Below, piece by piece: positions 8,234 to 16,442 of a stretch of 64,000 nt of DNA. This DNA is from CAVTND01 sp963735955. GTDB lineage: Bacteria > Pseudomonadota > Gammaproteobacteria > Burkholderiales > Burkholderiaceae_F. The position numbers were made by a program, and so were the translations under genes. Position 1 is the first letter of the stretch, and the number at the start of each line of letters is the position of its first letter. The DNA lies in contig CAVTND010000012.1 of assembly GCA_963735955.1 (NCBI GenBank), positions 1 to 64,000 of the forward strand. Direction: 5' to 3'. The notes beneath the pieces were generated by a model that worked only from the letters and a program-made list of their open reading frames with translations, had not been told where the DNA came from and searched no databases.

Positions 8234-9049
8234 TCAACTTTCCTCAGGCTTCTGCCCCCAAACTTGAGCCACGGTATACGTCGTGAACACTGTATCGGGT
8301 TGTCGCAAGTGTTCGCGACACTCGGCCAGCACTATCGGGAGCTCACGCTCGGACAATAATCCGAGCTTGAGCACGGTTGCGCGTACGGACTCAACAGTCG
8401 ACGGTAAATAGTCGACCATTGGATCTATTGACCGCACACCAACAATGAATGGTCGAAATTGGACATCGACCAGTCCCGCTTGCCGAACGATGAAATAGAG
8501 GCGTCTAGCCAATTCCACGTCGGCTCCGACGCCACTGAATGCACCAAATAACGCGGCCTTCAACTTGTCCCAACTGGGATGAGACGGATAGCAGTTAAGA
8601 GTTGCGATATCGGCTTCCTGCAAAGCGATCGTGCCTCCCGGTCGCGCGAGACGCTTGGCTTCTTGCAATAGCCGCTCCGGCGCTCCGGATGTGCTGGCTA
8701 CAAAGCGCATATGTACGAGATCGAACGTCCCTGCAGGCAAGTTCGAGCCGTAGGCATCGGCCAGCACAAACTCCACGTTGGAAGGAGCCGTGGCGCGGGC
8801 GTGTTCCAGAAAACCGGTATTCATATCAAGACCGACCACGCGTCCGGTCGAGCCAACCCGCTTGCTCAGCAACCCGACGATGCCGCCTGGTCCGCAGCCA
8901 ATGTCGAGACAAGACCAGCCCTCGCGCACACCGATCAGTTCGAGCATACGCTCGGTATCCGGCACCATGGCGGCGCTCTGGATATGCAGGCGCTCAATTT
9001 CCCCACCACGAGACTCGATCGGGTAGCTGCCGGAGAAGACCTCCGTCAT
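8234..9049 (-). CDS. Class I SAM-dependent methyltransferase
   Basis: 271 residues. Motif I LDIGCGPGGIVGLLSKRVG near residues 49-67 binds S-adenosylmethionine; the acidic end of the next strand (VVGLDMNTGF) and FDLVHMRFVAS follow, as in the Methyltransf_11/25 group. No membrane or signal segments, so cytoplasmic. The substrate is not evident, and the neighbours give no pathway. Palindromic cassettes lie on both sides. Confidence 0.8.
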   Translation of the reverse strand: MTEVFSGSYPIESRGGEIERLHIQSAAMVPDTERMLELIGVREGWSCLDIGCGPGGIVGLLSKRVGSTGRVVGLDMNTGFLEHARATAPSNVEFVLADAYGSNLPAGTFDLVHMRFVASTSGAPERLLQEAKRLARPGGTIALQEADIATLNCYPSHPSWDKLKAALFGAFSGVGADVELARRLYFIVRQAGLVDVQFRPFIVGVRSIDPMVDYLPSTVESVRATVLKLGLLSERELPIVLAECREHLRQPDTVFTTYTVAQVWGQKPEES

Positions 9050-9088
9050 TTCGATCTCTCCATTTCCTGACTGGCTAACGGCTCAGCA

Positions 9089-9174
9089 TTGTCTGCTTTG
9101 TGCCATATCATTAGCGGACAAGCAGTACTCGGCCAAACGCCTGGCTTTGTCCGCTTTACCCCGAAAGCGGACAT
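9089..9174. repeat. Palindromic cassette, degenerate C then B
   Basis: A class C-like unit with a small insertion in the loop, then a class B unit (loop TTACCCCGA). The order differs from most loci. Confidence 0.7.
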
Positions 9175-9267
9175 TGTTTTTTGAGATTTTAACCCCCAGC
9201 CATTGCATCGTTGCTCCACATTGTTCTCAATGAGTTCCGGACGAAGAGCGCGCCGAAAGGACAGGTG

Positions 9268-9579
9268 ATGGCAAAAGGATATTGGATCGTGTCGGTCGAT
9301 ATCAGGAATCCCGAAAGTCACAAAATGTACGTTGCTGAAACCCGTAGTGCCTTCCGCAAATACGGAGCTCGGTTTGTCGTTCGCGGCGGTAAGTCAGAGG
9401 TGGTTGAAGGCAAAGGACGATCACGAATTGTGGTGATCGAGTTTAAAGACTACGCAACCGCACTGGAATGTTACCGATCATCCGAGTACGCCAAAGCTAT
9501 TGAAATTCGTAAGGACAGTGCTGTAGCCGACATCATTATTGCTGAGGGCTATCACGGTACGCAGCCGACGGACGAGTGA
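9268..9579 (+). CDS. DUF1330 family protein
   Basis: 103 residues from the ATG at 9268 (AAAGGACAGG directly upstream; an earlier in-frame start at 9211 adds a non-family extension). The DUF1330 pattern is visible: KGYWIVSVDIRNPESHKMYV, then GARFVVRGGKSEVVEG and RIVVIEFKDYATALECYRS. A small ferredoxin-like dimeric alpha/beta barrel fold in the cytoplasm; catalytic role unknown. A second DUF1330 gene, with a signal anchor, is at 28864. Confidence 0.85.
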   Translation: MAKGYWIVSVDIRNPESHKMYVAETRSAFRKYGARFVVRGGKSEVVEGKGRSRIVVIEFKDYATALECYRSSEYAKAIEIRKDSAVADIIIAEGYHGTQPTDE

Positions 9580-9609
9580 ACAACAGTGTTGGCCTATGGC
9601 AGGTCCGCT

Positions 9610-9682
9610 ATGTCTGCTTTACCTCCGAAGCGGACGTGTGCGATGCAAAACCAAATGTCTGCTTTGTGCCAATAGCGGACAT
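9610..9682. repeat. Palindromic cassette, units B-C
   Basis: B (loop TTACCTCCGA) and C (TTGTGCCAAT) with stem changes (TGTCTGC). Its last base touches the stop codon of the channel gene. Confidence 0.85.
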
Positions 9683-10440
9683 CAGCCTCTGCTGCGCTCT
9701 CTCATTTCGAGGGTCACAAGCCTCGCCAATAACGTGGCCGGATAAAGTTGACCAACTACACTTTCGATATTGCATAGGCTCCGCGCAATCGGATGCACGG
9801 GAACAATGTCGCCGAATCCCGTCGATGTCAGAGTGACAAAACTCAAATAAGAGACCGAGTTGGCAAGAGCTGGATTGTCTTCGAATGTTATTCCCTTGAA
9901 TGCATCGGGAACCGACAAGCCGATCAATACGAACAGCGCCCCAAAGGCGACTGCGATGAGTAGATACAGCAGGATCGCGCCGACTATTCGGTGGTAGGTG
10001 ACGCGGCCACGCCTGAATACAGCTTGGGCGACGACCGCTCCGAGCGTGATCGCAATGGCGAACCAGGCAGCTGCTAGTATGTAGATGTTGTAGTGCCATG
10101 GGGGATAGAACAGGCGCAGCAAGAGGACGACAATGTTAGCGGCAAGGCAGATCGACATCACGGCAAACGCCGCGGGATGGTCAGAAATAATGAACATGCC
10201 AGCCGTGATTGCTAAAAGGGTGGCAATTACGAAGCCTTGAAACGCAAAGACTCCCATTGCCTGAAGCGGCGAAAATACGAACATTTCGAGCGCAATAAAT
10301 AGAGCCAGCAGCGTAAGCAGCTGGTCGGTATATTTTTGCCGTAGTCGGCGTATCTCGCTAATGGGGTTCACGATTAGCTTCGGCGTTTTGAAATCGCAGC
10401 CAACGCCTATTGTCCTCGAAGGACTCTTAAAGTCCGGCAT
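9682..10440 (-). CDS. Two-pore-helix ion channel protein (PF07885), probably potassium
   Basis: About 252 residues from the ATG at 10440; the open frame extends to 10503, but that extension is translated palindromic repeat and was left out. No good ribosome site precedes 10440, so the start is uncertain. Several hydrophobic spans precede a pore loop with the filter TSTGFGDIVPVHPIARSLC (about residues 205-223), TGFGD being a usual K+ selectivity filter. Inner membrane. The last codon reaches into the palindromic cassette. Confidence 0.75.
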   Translation of the reverse strand: MPDFKSPSRTIGVGCDFKTPKLIVNPISEIRRLRQKYTDQLLTLLALFIALEMFVFSPLQAMGVFAFQGFVIATLLAITAGMFIISDHPAAFAVMSICLAANIVVLLLRLFYPPWHYNIYILAAAWFAIAITLGAVVAQAVFRRGRVTYHRIVGAILLYLLIAVAFGALFVLIGLSVPDAFKGITFEDNPALANSVSYLSFVTLTSTGFGDIVPVHPIARSLCNIESVVGQLYPATLLARLVTLEMRERSRG

Positions 10441-10475
10441 CGCGGCGGAAAAATCGAGTTGGACCGAAGTCCAAT

Positions 10476-10548
10476 ATGTCCGCTTTGGGTTAAAAGCGGA
10501 CATGTGCAGTGCAACTCAGTATGTCCGCTAAGCGCCAAAAGCGGACAT
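10476..10548. repeat. Palindromic cassette, units A-C
   Basis: Perfect A (loop GGGTTA) and C (AAGCGCCAAA); unit starts are 45 bases apart, with the usual spacer TGTGCAGTGCAA. Together with the weak block at 10699-10721 it explains most of the gap before 10769. Confidence 0.9.
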
Positions 10549-10768
10549 CGGTCACCTGCAATTGATCAGCCAGTCGGCTCGAGCAGCCCAGCCGATCCTG
10601 TCCTGTGGAATCCCGGGTCAAGTGGCAGGCGGATCGCATGTCCAACGTTTATTCCCTTGCCTCAAAAAGATATCGTGACTTGAGCCTTCGCAACCGTTTG
10701 CCTAGCATTTTGCCAACCGGGAAGAAGACGCGGGCTACCGTGCTGGACAACCATCATGGGAAAAACAT

Positions 10769-11665
10769 ATGCCGCACAAGCTTCTTACAGCGACCGCCAT
10801 GGCGTTTCTTGTTTTCACCGGCGCCGCAGTCGCGCAACCCGCACAGCCGCCGTTTGCCACCCGAAAAATTGACGGCACGGACAACGTCTATCTATTCCGC
10901 TACCAGGGCCATCAATCCATGTTCATCGTCACGCCCAAGGGCGTGATCGCGACCGACCCAATCGGCCGCTATCGTCCGGAGGCGGTGACGGCCTATCTCG
11001 CTGAGATCAAGAAAGTCACCGACCAGCCGGTGAAATATCTGATTTACAGCCACGCTCACTTTGATCACATCGCAGGCGGTAAGCCTTTCAAGGATCAGGG
11101 CGCGATCGTCATAGCGCACAAAAATGCCAAGACCCATTTCGAGTGGGCGAAAAAGCGAGGCGCACTCCTCGATTCGGTTGTAATGCCGGACCAGGTCGTG
11201 GATGACAAGAAGGTGATTTCGCTCGGCGGTACCACGCTCGAACTCATCTACGTCGGCCGCAACCATTCCGACAGTTCGCTCGTCATGCGGCTGCCGAAAG
11301 AGAAATTGATCTTCGTGGTCGATTTCATTCCGATCGAAACCGTGGCATTTCGCGACATGCCGGACAATGTCTCTCCTGTCGAATATGAGGAATCGATAAA
11401 GAAGGTGATCGCGCTTGAGTGGGACCGCATGATCCCTGGCCATCCGCACGCGGGCGGACGTTTGGGTACCAAGAAGGATGCGCAGGATCACCTTAACTAC
11501 TTGCAAGAGCTTTCGGCGGAAGTGAAAAAAGTGGCGCCCGCGAAGTGCACCGACGCCGCAATGAAAGAAATAAAATTACCAAAATACGAGAAGTGGGCAA
11601 ATTACGAGCAATATCTACCCGGTAACATCCAGCGTTATTGCTACTGGTGGACCCAGTCCTACTGA
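10769..11665 (+). CDS. Periplasmic metallo-beta-lactamase-fold hydrolase
   Basis: 298 residues. Signal peptide (LLTATAMAFLVFTGAAVA, cleavage near AQP), then the metal site HAHFDH at residues 95-100, a third-ligand region YVGRNHSDSSLV, and PGHPHAGG near the C-terminus. Two zinc ions are expected in the periplasm. Similar to MBL-fold hydrolases near sulfur-oxidation and quinoprotein systems; beta-lactam cleavage is possible but not supported here. GGGAA lies just before the ATG. The C-terminal ~60 residues (to CYWWTQSY) extend beyond the core fold. Confidence 0.8.
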   Translation: MPHKLLTATAMAFLVFTGAAVAQPAQPPFATRKIDGTDNVYLFRYQGHQSMFIVTPKGVIATDPIGRYRPEAVTAYLAEIKKVTDQPVKYLIYSHAHFDHIAGGKPFKDQGAIVIAHKNAKTHFEWAKKRGALLDSVVMPDQVVDDKKVISLGGTTLELIYVGRNHSDSSLVMRLPKEKLIFVVDFIPIETVAFRDMPDNVSPVEYEESIKKVIALEWDRMIPGHPHAGGRLGTKKDAQDHLNYLQELSAEVKKVAPAKCTDAAMKEIKLPKYEKWANYEQYLPGNIQRYCYWWTQSY

Positions 11666-11706
11666 GATCGACATTCAGGTCGAAGCAACTTCCTTGCATT
11701 ATTGGC

Positions 11707-11732
11707 GGGCCACGGCGAAAGCGACGTGGCCC
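11707..11732 (+). terminator. Hairpin after the MBL gene
   Basis: GGGCCACG (11707-11714) pairs with CGTGGCCC (11725-11732) around a 10-base loop, 40 bases after the stop. No T-tract follows directly (one occurs 25 bases later), so it may act with Rho or as an RNA-stabilising stem. Confidence 0.4.
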
Positions 11733-11786
11733 GGTAGTCCATATTACTGAGAATAACTTTTTTGTGGGCCGGTGAGATCACCAACA

Positions 11787-11859
11787 ATGTCCGCTTTGGG
11801 TCATAAGCAGACATGTGCGGTGCACAAGGCGATGTCCGCTAAGTGCCAAAAGCGGACAT
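11787..11859. repeat. Palindromic cassette, units A-C
   Basis: A (loop GGGTCATAA, one stem mismatch) and C (AAGTGCCAAA), 45-base period. Lies 51 bases downstream of the DoxX gene that ends at 11911. Confidence 0.9.
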
Positions 11860-11910
11860 TCGAAGTGGCCCATATAAAAAGAAAGTCTCCCCCGGGGCTT
11901 TCGCGCTGCC

Positions 11911-12381
11911 TCAAAGCTCCCTGCCGAGCTTTCGGTCGATCGAATAGGGCCCCCCACCGCGCATCAAAATGGCTACCCAAATTAATTCCCAGAACAGCGG
12001 GTATTCCCACCCACCGCCGGCTCCGCCTTTGGTCCAAGGGAATCCCGAAAGACCTCCGGCCGATTGTGCCACAAAAATGATGACAAGAAACTCGATGAAG
12101 GCCAGTGCCACGAATAGTCGTGTGAACAGCCCAAGAATGATGCAAATTGCACCGACTGTTTCTATGAAGAAGACTATATAGGCACCGGCAATGGATGGTT
12201 CGATGCCACGTCGCGCTAAGCTATTAGCAGCAAACCCTGCGATCGAACTGCCTATCAGTTTTTGGAGGCCATGTACGAGAAGAATGCCGCCAGCAGTGGC
12301 GCGGACGACAAGCCACGAGAGGTCGCGTGTTATTTCATAATATCGCTCGAAGGCAGCAATGATCGGTTTTGGATCTTGCAT
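11911..12381 (-). CDS. DoxX family membrane protein (first of four)
   Basis: 156 residues with four hydrophobic spans. DoxX features: an early LVVRATAGGILLVHGLQKLI, the mid-protein FFIETVGAICIILGLFTRLF, and a C-terminal GGGPYSIDRKLGREL, where the YSIDRK ending is family-typical. Inner membrane; linked in the literature to quinone or redox stress functions, but the exact role is open. Three more DoxX-type genes lie within 3 kb. Confidence 0.8.
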   Translation of the reverse strand: MQDPKPIIAAFERYYEITRDLSWLVVRATAGGILLVHGLQKLIGSSIAGFAANSLARRGIEPSIAGAYIVFFIETVGAICIILGLFTRLFVALAFIEFLVIIFVAQSAGGLSGFPWTKGGAGGGWEYPLFWELIWVAILMRGGGPYSIDRKLGREL

Positions 12382-12566
12382 AGACGTATTTGAATCCCTG
12401 CTTCGTAGAGCAAAAACTTAACTGGGCCAGAACGTAAATTTCAATCGCTTTTGGTCGATCTAGCCACAGGGACTATGTCGCAGCGATCGAATACTCCCGC
12501 GCGTCTTGCATGTGTGTTAAAGGCCAATTACCGGTGGGCAGGCGGTGATACGCATTGTGCAATAGC

Positions 12567-12618
12567 TAAAGCCTAGCATTTTGCGACCAGGCGGCGAGTG
12601 GGAAAAGGCACTCAACCG
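12567..12618. repeat. Conserved ~52-base block beside a palindromic cassette
   Basis: Begins TAAAGCCTAGCATTTTGCGA and ends ACTCAACCG. It matches 35191-35242 with only scattered differences, and a short part recurs at 10699-10721. In the two full cases it sits immediately before an A-type palindrome and upstream of a minus-strand gene. In the gap 12382-12826 only this block and the cassette are recognised. Confidence 0.6.
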
Positions 12619-12628
12619 GCTTCGCCCG

Positions 12629-12701
12629 ATGTCCGCTTTGGGTCAAAAGCAGACATGTGCAGTGCCCCAGCCGATGTCCGCTATGTGCCAATAGCGGACA
12701 T
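12629..12701. repeat. Palindromic cassette, units A-C
   Basis: A (loop GGGTCA) and C (ATGTGCCAAT), standard spacer GTGCAGTGC between them. Confidence 0.9.
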
Positions 12702-12826
12702 TTGTCGCGTCTTGACCGCCCTTCCCAAAGAAGCTCGTTTTGGAGCTATACTACTAAACTACCGTTCAGCCTGTGACGCGCTTATAGTCTAGCGCAATCA
12801 CAATAGTCGCCAACCGGGGGTAGGCG

Positions 12827-13126
12827 ATGAAATCATCTAAAGCTCGGGAATTAGTCAGCCGAATTTACGACAACGTAGAAATCGCTTTGTACGCGATGGC
12901 CTTCGCCTTTGTGATCTATTTTGTTGCATTTATTTTGCCGAAGGTTCCCGAAATGCAAGCACAGTGGCAAAGAATTCGCGCAGAAGAAATTGCTGCCGAA
13001 AATGCGTCGCTTTGTCTAAAGCTGGATACAAAACGAGGGACTGAAAAATATAATCAATGCCTGCTTGATGTTGGGGCATTTCGGATGAAGGTCGAAAAAC
13101 GTTTCGCCGATGAGAATGAGTTCTAA
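12827..13126 (+). CDS. Single-span membrane protein with short coiled coil, function unknown
   Basis: 99 residues: a basic N-terminus, one membrane span (ALYAMAFAFVIYFVAFILP), then a charged helical stretch (MQAQWQRIRAEEIAAENASL) and two cysteines (C-x19-C) in the C-terminal part. The C-terminal domain is probably periplasmic. A G-rich site (GGGGGTAGG) precedes the ATG. It is 20 bases from a DoxX gene on the same strand, so they are likely co-transcribed. Confidence 0.6.
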   Translation: MKSSKARELVSRIYDNVEIALYAMAFAFVIYFVAFILPKVPEMQAQWQRIRAEEIAAENASLCLKLDTKRGTEKYNQCLLDVGAFRMKVEKRFADENEF

Positions 13127-13146
13127 CTACTGACCAAGGGGGAGAC

Positions 13147-13590
13147 GTGCCAAAGAGATCATCGCATCCGCTGCTTTCTTACACCGACGAACTTGCGACC
13201 AGTTTGACTGACACCTTGCTGCTCATCGGCCGTATCCTGATTGCGGCATTGTTCTTGCTCACGGTCTGGTTCGGAAACCCGACCGCCGCTTATCTCACAT
13301 CCATCAATTACATTAGTCCGGAATTCATGAGCTTATTGGCCCGCACAGCAGAATGGATCATTGTTGCCTCGTTGGTGCTTGGGCTTGGTACCCGATATGG
13401 CGCCTTGCTCGGACTTGCCTTCGTGATTATCGCAACGGTGACCGCACATCGTTATTGGGGTTATCCGCAGGCAGCGCAACAGGTGCAGTACGTCTTTGGT
13501 ACAAAGAATCTCGCCGCTGCCGGAGGCTTCATATTATTGTTTGTTACTGGTGCTGGACGTTTCAGCATCGACAACAAATTATCTTCCTAG
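13147..13590 (+). CDS. DoxX-like membrane protein (second of four)
   Basis: 147 residues from GTG at 13147, with GGGGGAG four bases upstream. Four hydrophobic spans; LLLIGRILIAALFLLTVWFG at the start of the fold, TRYGALLGLAFVIIATVTAHRYWG in the middle and GAGRFSIDNKLSS at the end match the DoxX pattern. It is most like the gene at 13682-14149 (both have TDxLLLIGRIL/DIVLLVGRIL, HRYW and GAGR-SxD), which converges on it, so the two probably arose by inverted duplication or shared descent. Confidence 0.75.
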   Translation: MPKRSSHPLLSYTDELATSLTDTLLLIGRILIAALFLLTVWFGNPTAAYLTSINYISPEFMSLLARTAEWIIVASLVLGLGTRYGALLGLAFVIIATVTAHRYWGYPQAAQQVQYVFGTKNLAAAGGFILLFVTGAGRFSIDNKLSS

Positions 13591-13681
13591 CAGAGTGCCT
13601 CAGGGGAGGCCGGTAAATTGAGGAAACAAAACGCTTTGTTTGCTCACATTGTCTGCGTGGGCCGGGATACGGCTTTTGCTA

Positions 13682-14149
13682 CTAGCTGCGTCCGCGTAGC
13701 CAACCGTCGACGCTGATCCGTCCGGCGCCGCAAATAAATAGAAAGAAGAAGCCGCCCAGCATGGCCACGTTCTTATAGAAGCTAAAATCCTGGGAGCGGC
13801 GTGCGGCCGCGTCGGCAAATTCCCAATAACGGTGTGAACTAAACGTCGCGACGAGCATAAAGATAACAAACCCCAAAATGATGTACCGGGTGGCGAAACC
13901 AAAAATCAGCGCGATACCCCCAAAGAACTCAAACGGAACGGCGACGTAGGCGAGGAAGGATGGCAACCCACGCATCGGAAACGAGTTCGCAACGGCTTCA
14001 ACATTGAAAATTTTGCCATAACCGCTGCGCACGAAGATCCAGGCCAAAAGAATGCGTCCGACCAATAACACGATGTCGGAGTTGTTCGTGGCCAGGCCGT
14101 CGGCGTACGACAGCGCGGAATGGAAGCTATTTCCCCTGCGTAGCTTCAT
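13682..14149 (-). CDS. DoxX family membrane protein (third of four)
   Basis: 155 residues, four hydrophobic spans. IVLLVGRILLAWIFVRSGYG then PFEFFGGIALIFGFATRYII, SSHRYWEF, and a C-terminal ICGAGRISVDGWLRGRS. Standard DoxX length. Converges on the 13147 gene with 91 bases between stops. Inner membrane; role unknown. Confidence 0.8.
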   Translation of the reverse strand: MKLRRGNSFHSALSYADGLATNNSDIVLLVGRILLAWIFVRSGYGKIFNVEAVANSFPMRGLPSFLAYVAVPFEFFGGIALIFGFATRYIILGFVIFMLVATFSSHRYWEFADAAARRSQDFSFYKNVAMLGGFFFLFICGAGRISVDGWLRGRS

Positions 14150-14305
14150 GACGTGTTGCCTATTCTTTATGGTCAGGTCGCCTGCGAAAAAGGAGCCCGA
14201 GGCAAAAGCCGTTTATCAACTTCGTATCTTGGTCGCCTAAATGCCGGGCTGTAACAGTTGGGTCAATCAATAAGCGCACAAACCATTGTGATCCAAAATC
14301 CACCA

Positions 14306-14333
14306 ATGTCCGCTTTGGGTCATTGGCGGACAT
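14306..14333. repeat. Single palindromic unit, class A
   Basis: Stem ATGTCCGC/GCGGACAT with A-type loop TTTGGGTCATTG. 42 bases after the stop of the next DoxX gene. Confidence 0.85.
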
Positions 14334-14375
14334 TGGTGCACTCAAAATAAACTGACGGTGTGACACCGCCAACGG

Positions 14376-14783
14376 CTAAGCCCTCTTTCGCCAAATGGCG
14401 TCGAGGCTCCATGGGCCGGCACCAGCGAATACTAAGTAGAAGAAAACGAAACAATACAATACTTCCAGCGTGCCGCCGTTCTGGATCGGCATGAAGCCCC
14501 TTGCCGGCCGGTTGGTAAAATACCAATACGCCACTGCCATCTCGCCCGACATGATGAAGGCGGCGGCTCGCGTGTATAGGCCGACGGTGACCAGCGCGCC
14601 CCCGATCAGCTCAATCAGGCCGGCGATGCCGACCATCGAAATCAATTTGATGTTGGCGGCGTTCGGAGCCGGCACCGGAAAGCCGAACCACTTCTGCAGA
14701 CCGGCACTCAGAAAAAGCAGGCCGGCTATGATCCGTAGAATGCTGAGAACCTGCGGTTGGAATTTGCCTAGGCTGGTTTCCAT
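14376..14783 (-). CDS. DoxX family membrane protein (fourth of four)
   Basis: 135 residues from the ATG at 14783, which has GAGGGGGCG about ten bases upstream; a longer in-frame start at 14849 is not supported. Classical DoxX: LSILRIIAGLLFLSAGLQKW, GLIELIGGALVTVGLYTRAA, MAVAYWYFTNRPARGFMPIQ and GAGPWSLDAIWRKR. This is the closest of the four to the standard DoxX proteins described as quinol-oxidase accessory or stress-response subunits. Confidence 0.85.
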   Translation of the reverse strand: METSLGKFQPQVLSILRIIAGLLFLSAGLQKWFGFPVPAPNAANIKLISMVGIAGLIELIGGALVTVGLYTRAAAFIMSGEMAVAYWYFTNRPARGFMPIQNGGTLEVLYCFVFFYLVFAGAGPWSLDAIWRKRA

Positions 14784-14932
14784 TGTTAGCGCCCCCTCTG
14801 TTGGCGGCAACGGGCCGCCCTCCACCAATAACATTTTAAGGAGCGCCAAATTCGATAGTACGCGTTTTCACGTTTCTGTGATGGCATTGGGATTATTCGG
14901 CGAGAACGCTTCTGCAACATAAGATACTGGCG

Positions 14933-15109
14933 ATGTCCGCTTTGGGTCAAAAGCAGACATGTGCGGTGCAAAAAGGCATGTCCGCTTTAACCCCAATAGC
15001 GACCGCAAAAGCGGATATCTGCCTCGCAAACGGTCATGTCCACTTTACCCCCGAAAGCGGACATGTGCTGTGCACTAGGTCATGTCTGCTTTGTGCCTAT
15101 AGCGGACAT
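14933..15109. repeat. Largest palindromic cassette, A-B-B-C with a partial unit
   Basis: Four recognisable units plus a damaged stem (GACCGCAAAAGCGGAT) over 177 bases, in the gap between the DoxX gene and the Bug protein gene. The extra B unit suggests internal duplication. Confidence 0.85.
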
Positions 15110-15150
15110 TAGGTAGCGCACTTCGATGGCTCAAAAAACGGCAAGCGGAT

Positions 15151-16137
15151 TTAATCGGCGCGGATGTTCCCAGCCTTGATAATCGGCCACCATTTGGCAA
15201 TTTCTGCCTTGTGGTGCGCGGCCAATGCATCTGGCGTCTGCAGCACACGCGGAGGCATTTCGAGACCCAGCTGCGCAAAGCGTTCGCTCGTTACTGGATC
15301 TGCCAGCGCGTCTACCACCGCGGCATTGAGTTTGGCGATTACATTCTTCGGCGCGCCCTTGGGCACCCACATTCCAGACCACAAGGTCATGTAGAAGCCG
15401 GGCAAACCAGCTTCATCCACGGTCGGAATATCTGCCGCGGTCGGCACTCGCTTTTGATCGGTTACTGCATACGCCCGGATTTTGCCGGCACGAATCTGAT
15501 TTATTGAATTCGAGGTTTGGTCGATCATTATGTCGATTTGTCCAGCCATCAGATCGTTGAGCGCCGGGCCGGTGCCGCGATAGGGCACGAATTGCAGTTT
15601 GACACCGGTGATATTCTCAAAATAGACACCGCCAATATGCGAGCCAGAGCCGGCGCCGGCGGTACCCGCCGAAACTTTTCCGGAGTTCTGCTTCGCCCAT
15701 GCAATAAATTCCTTAAGCGTCTGTGCCGACAAGTCGTTTTTGCTGACAATGACCATCGGATTGCTCGGCAACATTGCAACCGGCTCGAGATCGGTGAGCA
15801 GGTTGAAAGTGAGCGGGTATATAGCACCATTGAAGACATGAGTGCCGAGATGGCCAAAGCTGATCGTATAGCCGTCCGGTGCAGAGCGCACAGCGCGCGT
15901 CACACCAATCGAGCCGCCGGCGCCAGTGACGTTTTCGACGAGGACGGGTTGCTTAAGAGTCAGCCTCATCCGATCGGCAAGAATACGTGCCATAACGTCA
16001 GAAGGCCCCCCGGCCGCGAATGGCACGATTATGGTTACCGGCCGCTCCGGATATTCCGCAATGGCGCTATTAGCGAGGCCTAGCAAAGCGGCAAACGCCA
16101 AGGCACCCAGTAATGTGTTGAACTCGCGTCGTCTCAT
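15151..16137 (-). CDS. Tripartite tricarboxylate transporter (Bug/TctC) substrate-binding protein
   Basis: 328 residues from the ATG at 16137, with GGGGGAGG just upstream (a TTG four codons earlier lacks a site). Signal MRRREFNTLLGALAFAALLG with cleavage near AIA. The Bug pattern follows: YPERPVTIIVPFAAGGPSDV, KQPVLVENVTGAGGSIGV, FVPYRGTGPALNDLMAGQID, KWWPIIKAGNI at the end. Periplasmic binder of carboxylates; no TctA/TctB membrane genes nearby, so it is an orphan receptor. Cassettes lie on both sides. Confidence 0.88.
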   Translation of the reverse strand: MRRREFNTLLGALAFAALLGLANSAIAEYPERPVTIIVPFAAGGPSDVMARILADRMRLTLKQPVLVENVTGAGGSIGVTRAVRSAPDGYTISFGHLGTHVFNGAIYPLTFNLLTDLEPVAMLPSNPMVIVSKNDLSAQTLKEFIAWAKQNSGKVSAGTAGAGSGSHIGGVYFENITGVKLQFVPYRGTGPALNDLMAGQIDIMIDQTSNSINQIRAGKIRAYAVTDQKRVPTAADIPTVDEAGLPGFYMTLWSGMWVPKGAPKNVIAKLNAAVVDALADPVTSERFAQLGLEMPPRVLQTPDALAAHHKAEIAKWWPIIKAGNIRAD

Positions 16138-16203
16138 TGCCTCCCCCAAAGCTAAGGCGACGGCATCTTAGCGGCTCAAAACCATTGCCGCAATGCACAG
16201 CCG

Positions 16204-16322
16204 ATGTCCGCTTTGGGTCAAAAGCAGACATGTGCAGCGCAAAACGGGATGTCCGCTTTACCCCCGAAAGCGGACATGTGCAGTGCAACTCGGGATGTCC
16301 GCTTTGTGCCAAGAGCGGACAT
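16204..16322. repeat. Palindromic cassette, units A-B-C (complete example)
   Basis: Unit starts at 16204, 16250 and 16295 (45-46 base period); loops GGGTCA (A), ACCCCCG (B), TTGTGCCAAG (C); spacers begin TGTGCAG. In the 305-base gap before kup; nothing else recognised there. Confidence 0.92.
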
Positions 16323-16442
16323 CGCGCATTCGGTTCGAAAGACGAGGTATCTGATGCAGTAAATTATTTACAAAAGCGCAGGAAAGCGGCGATCATCAGG
16401 TATATAAGCCGCACTTGGCGAGACGTACCATCGGGCGAGTAA

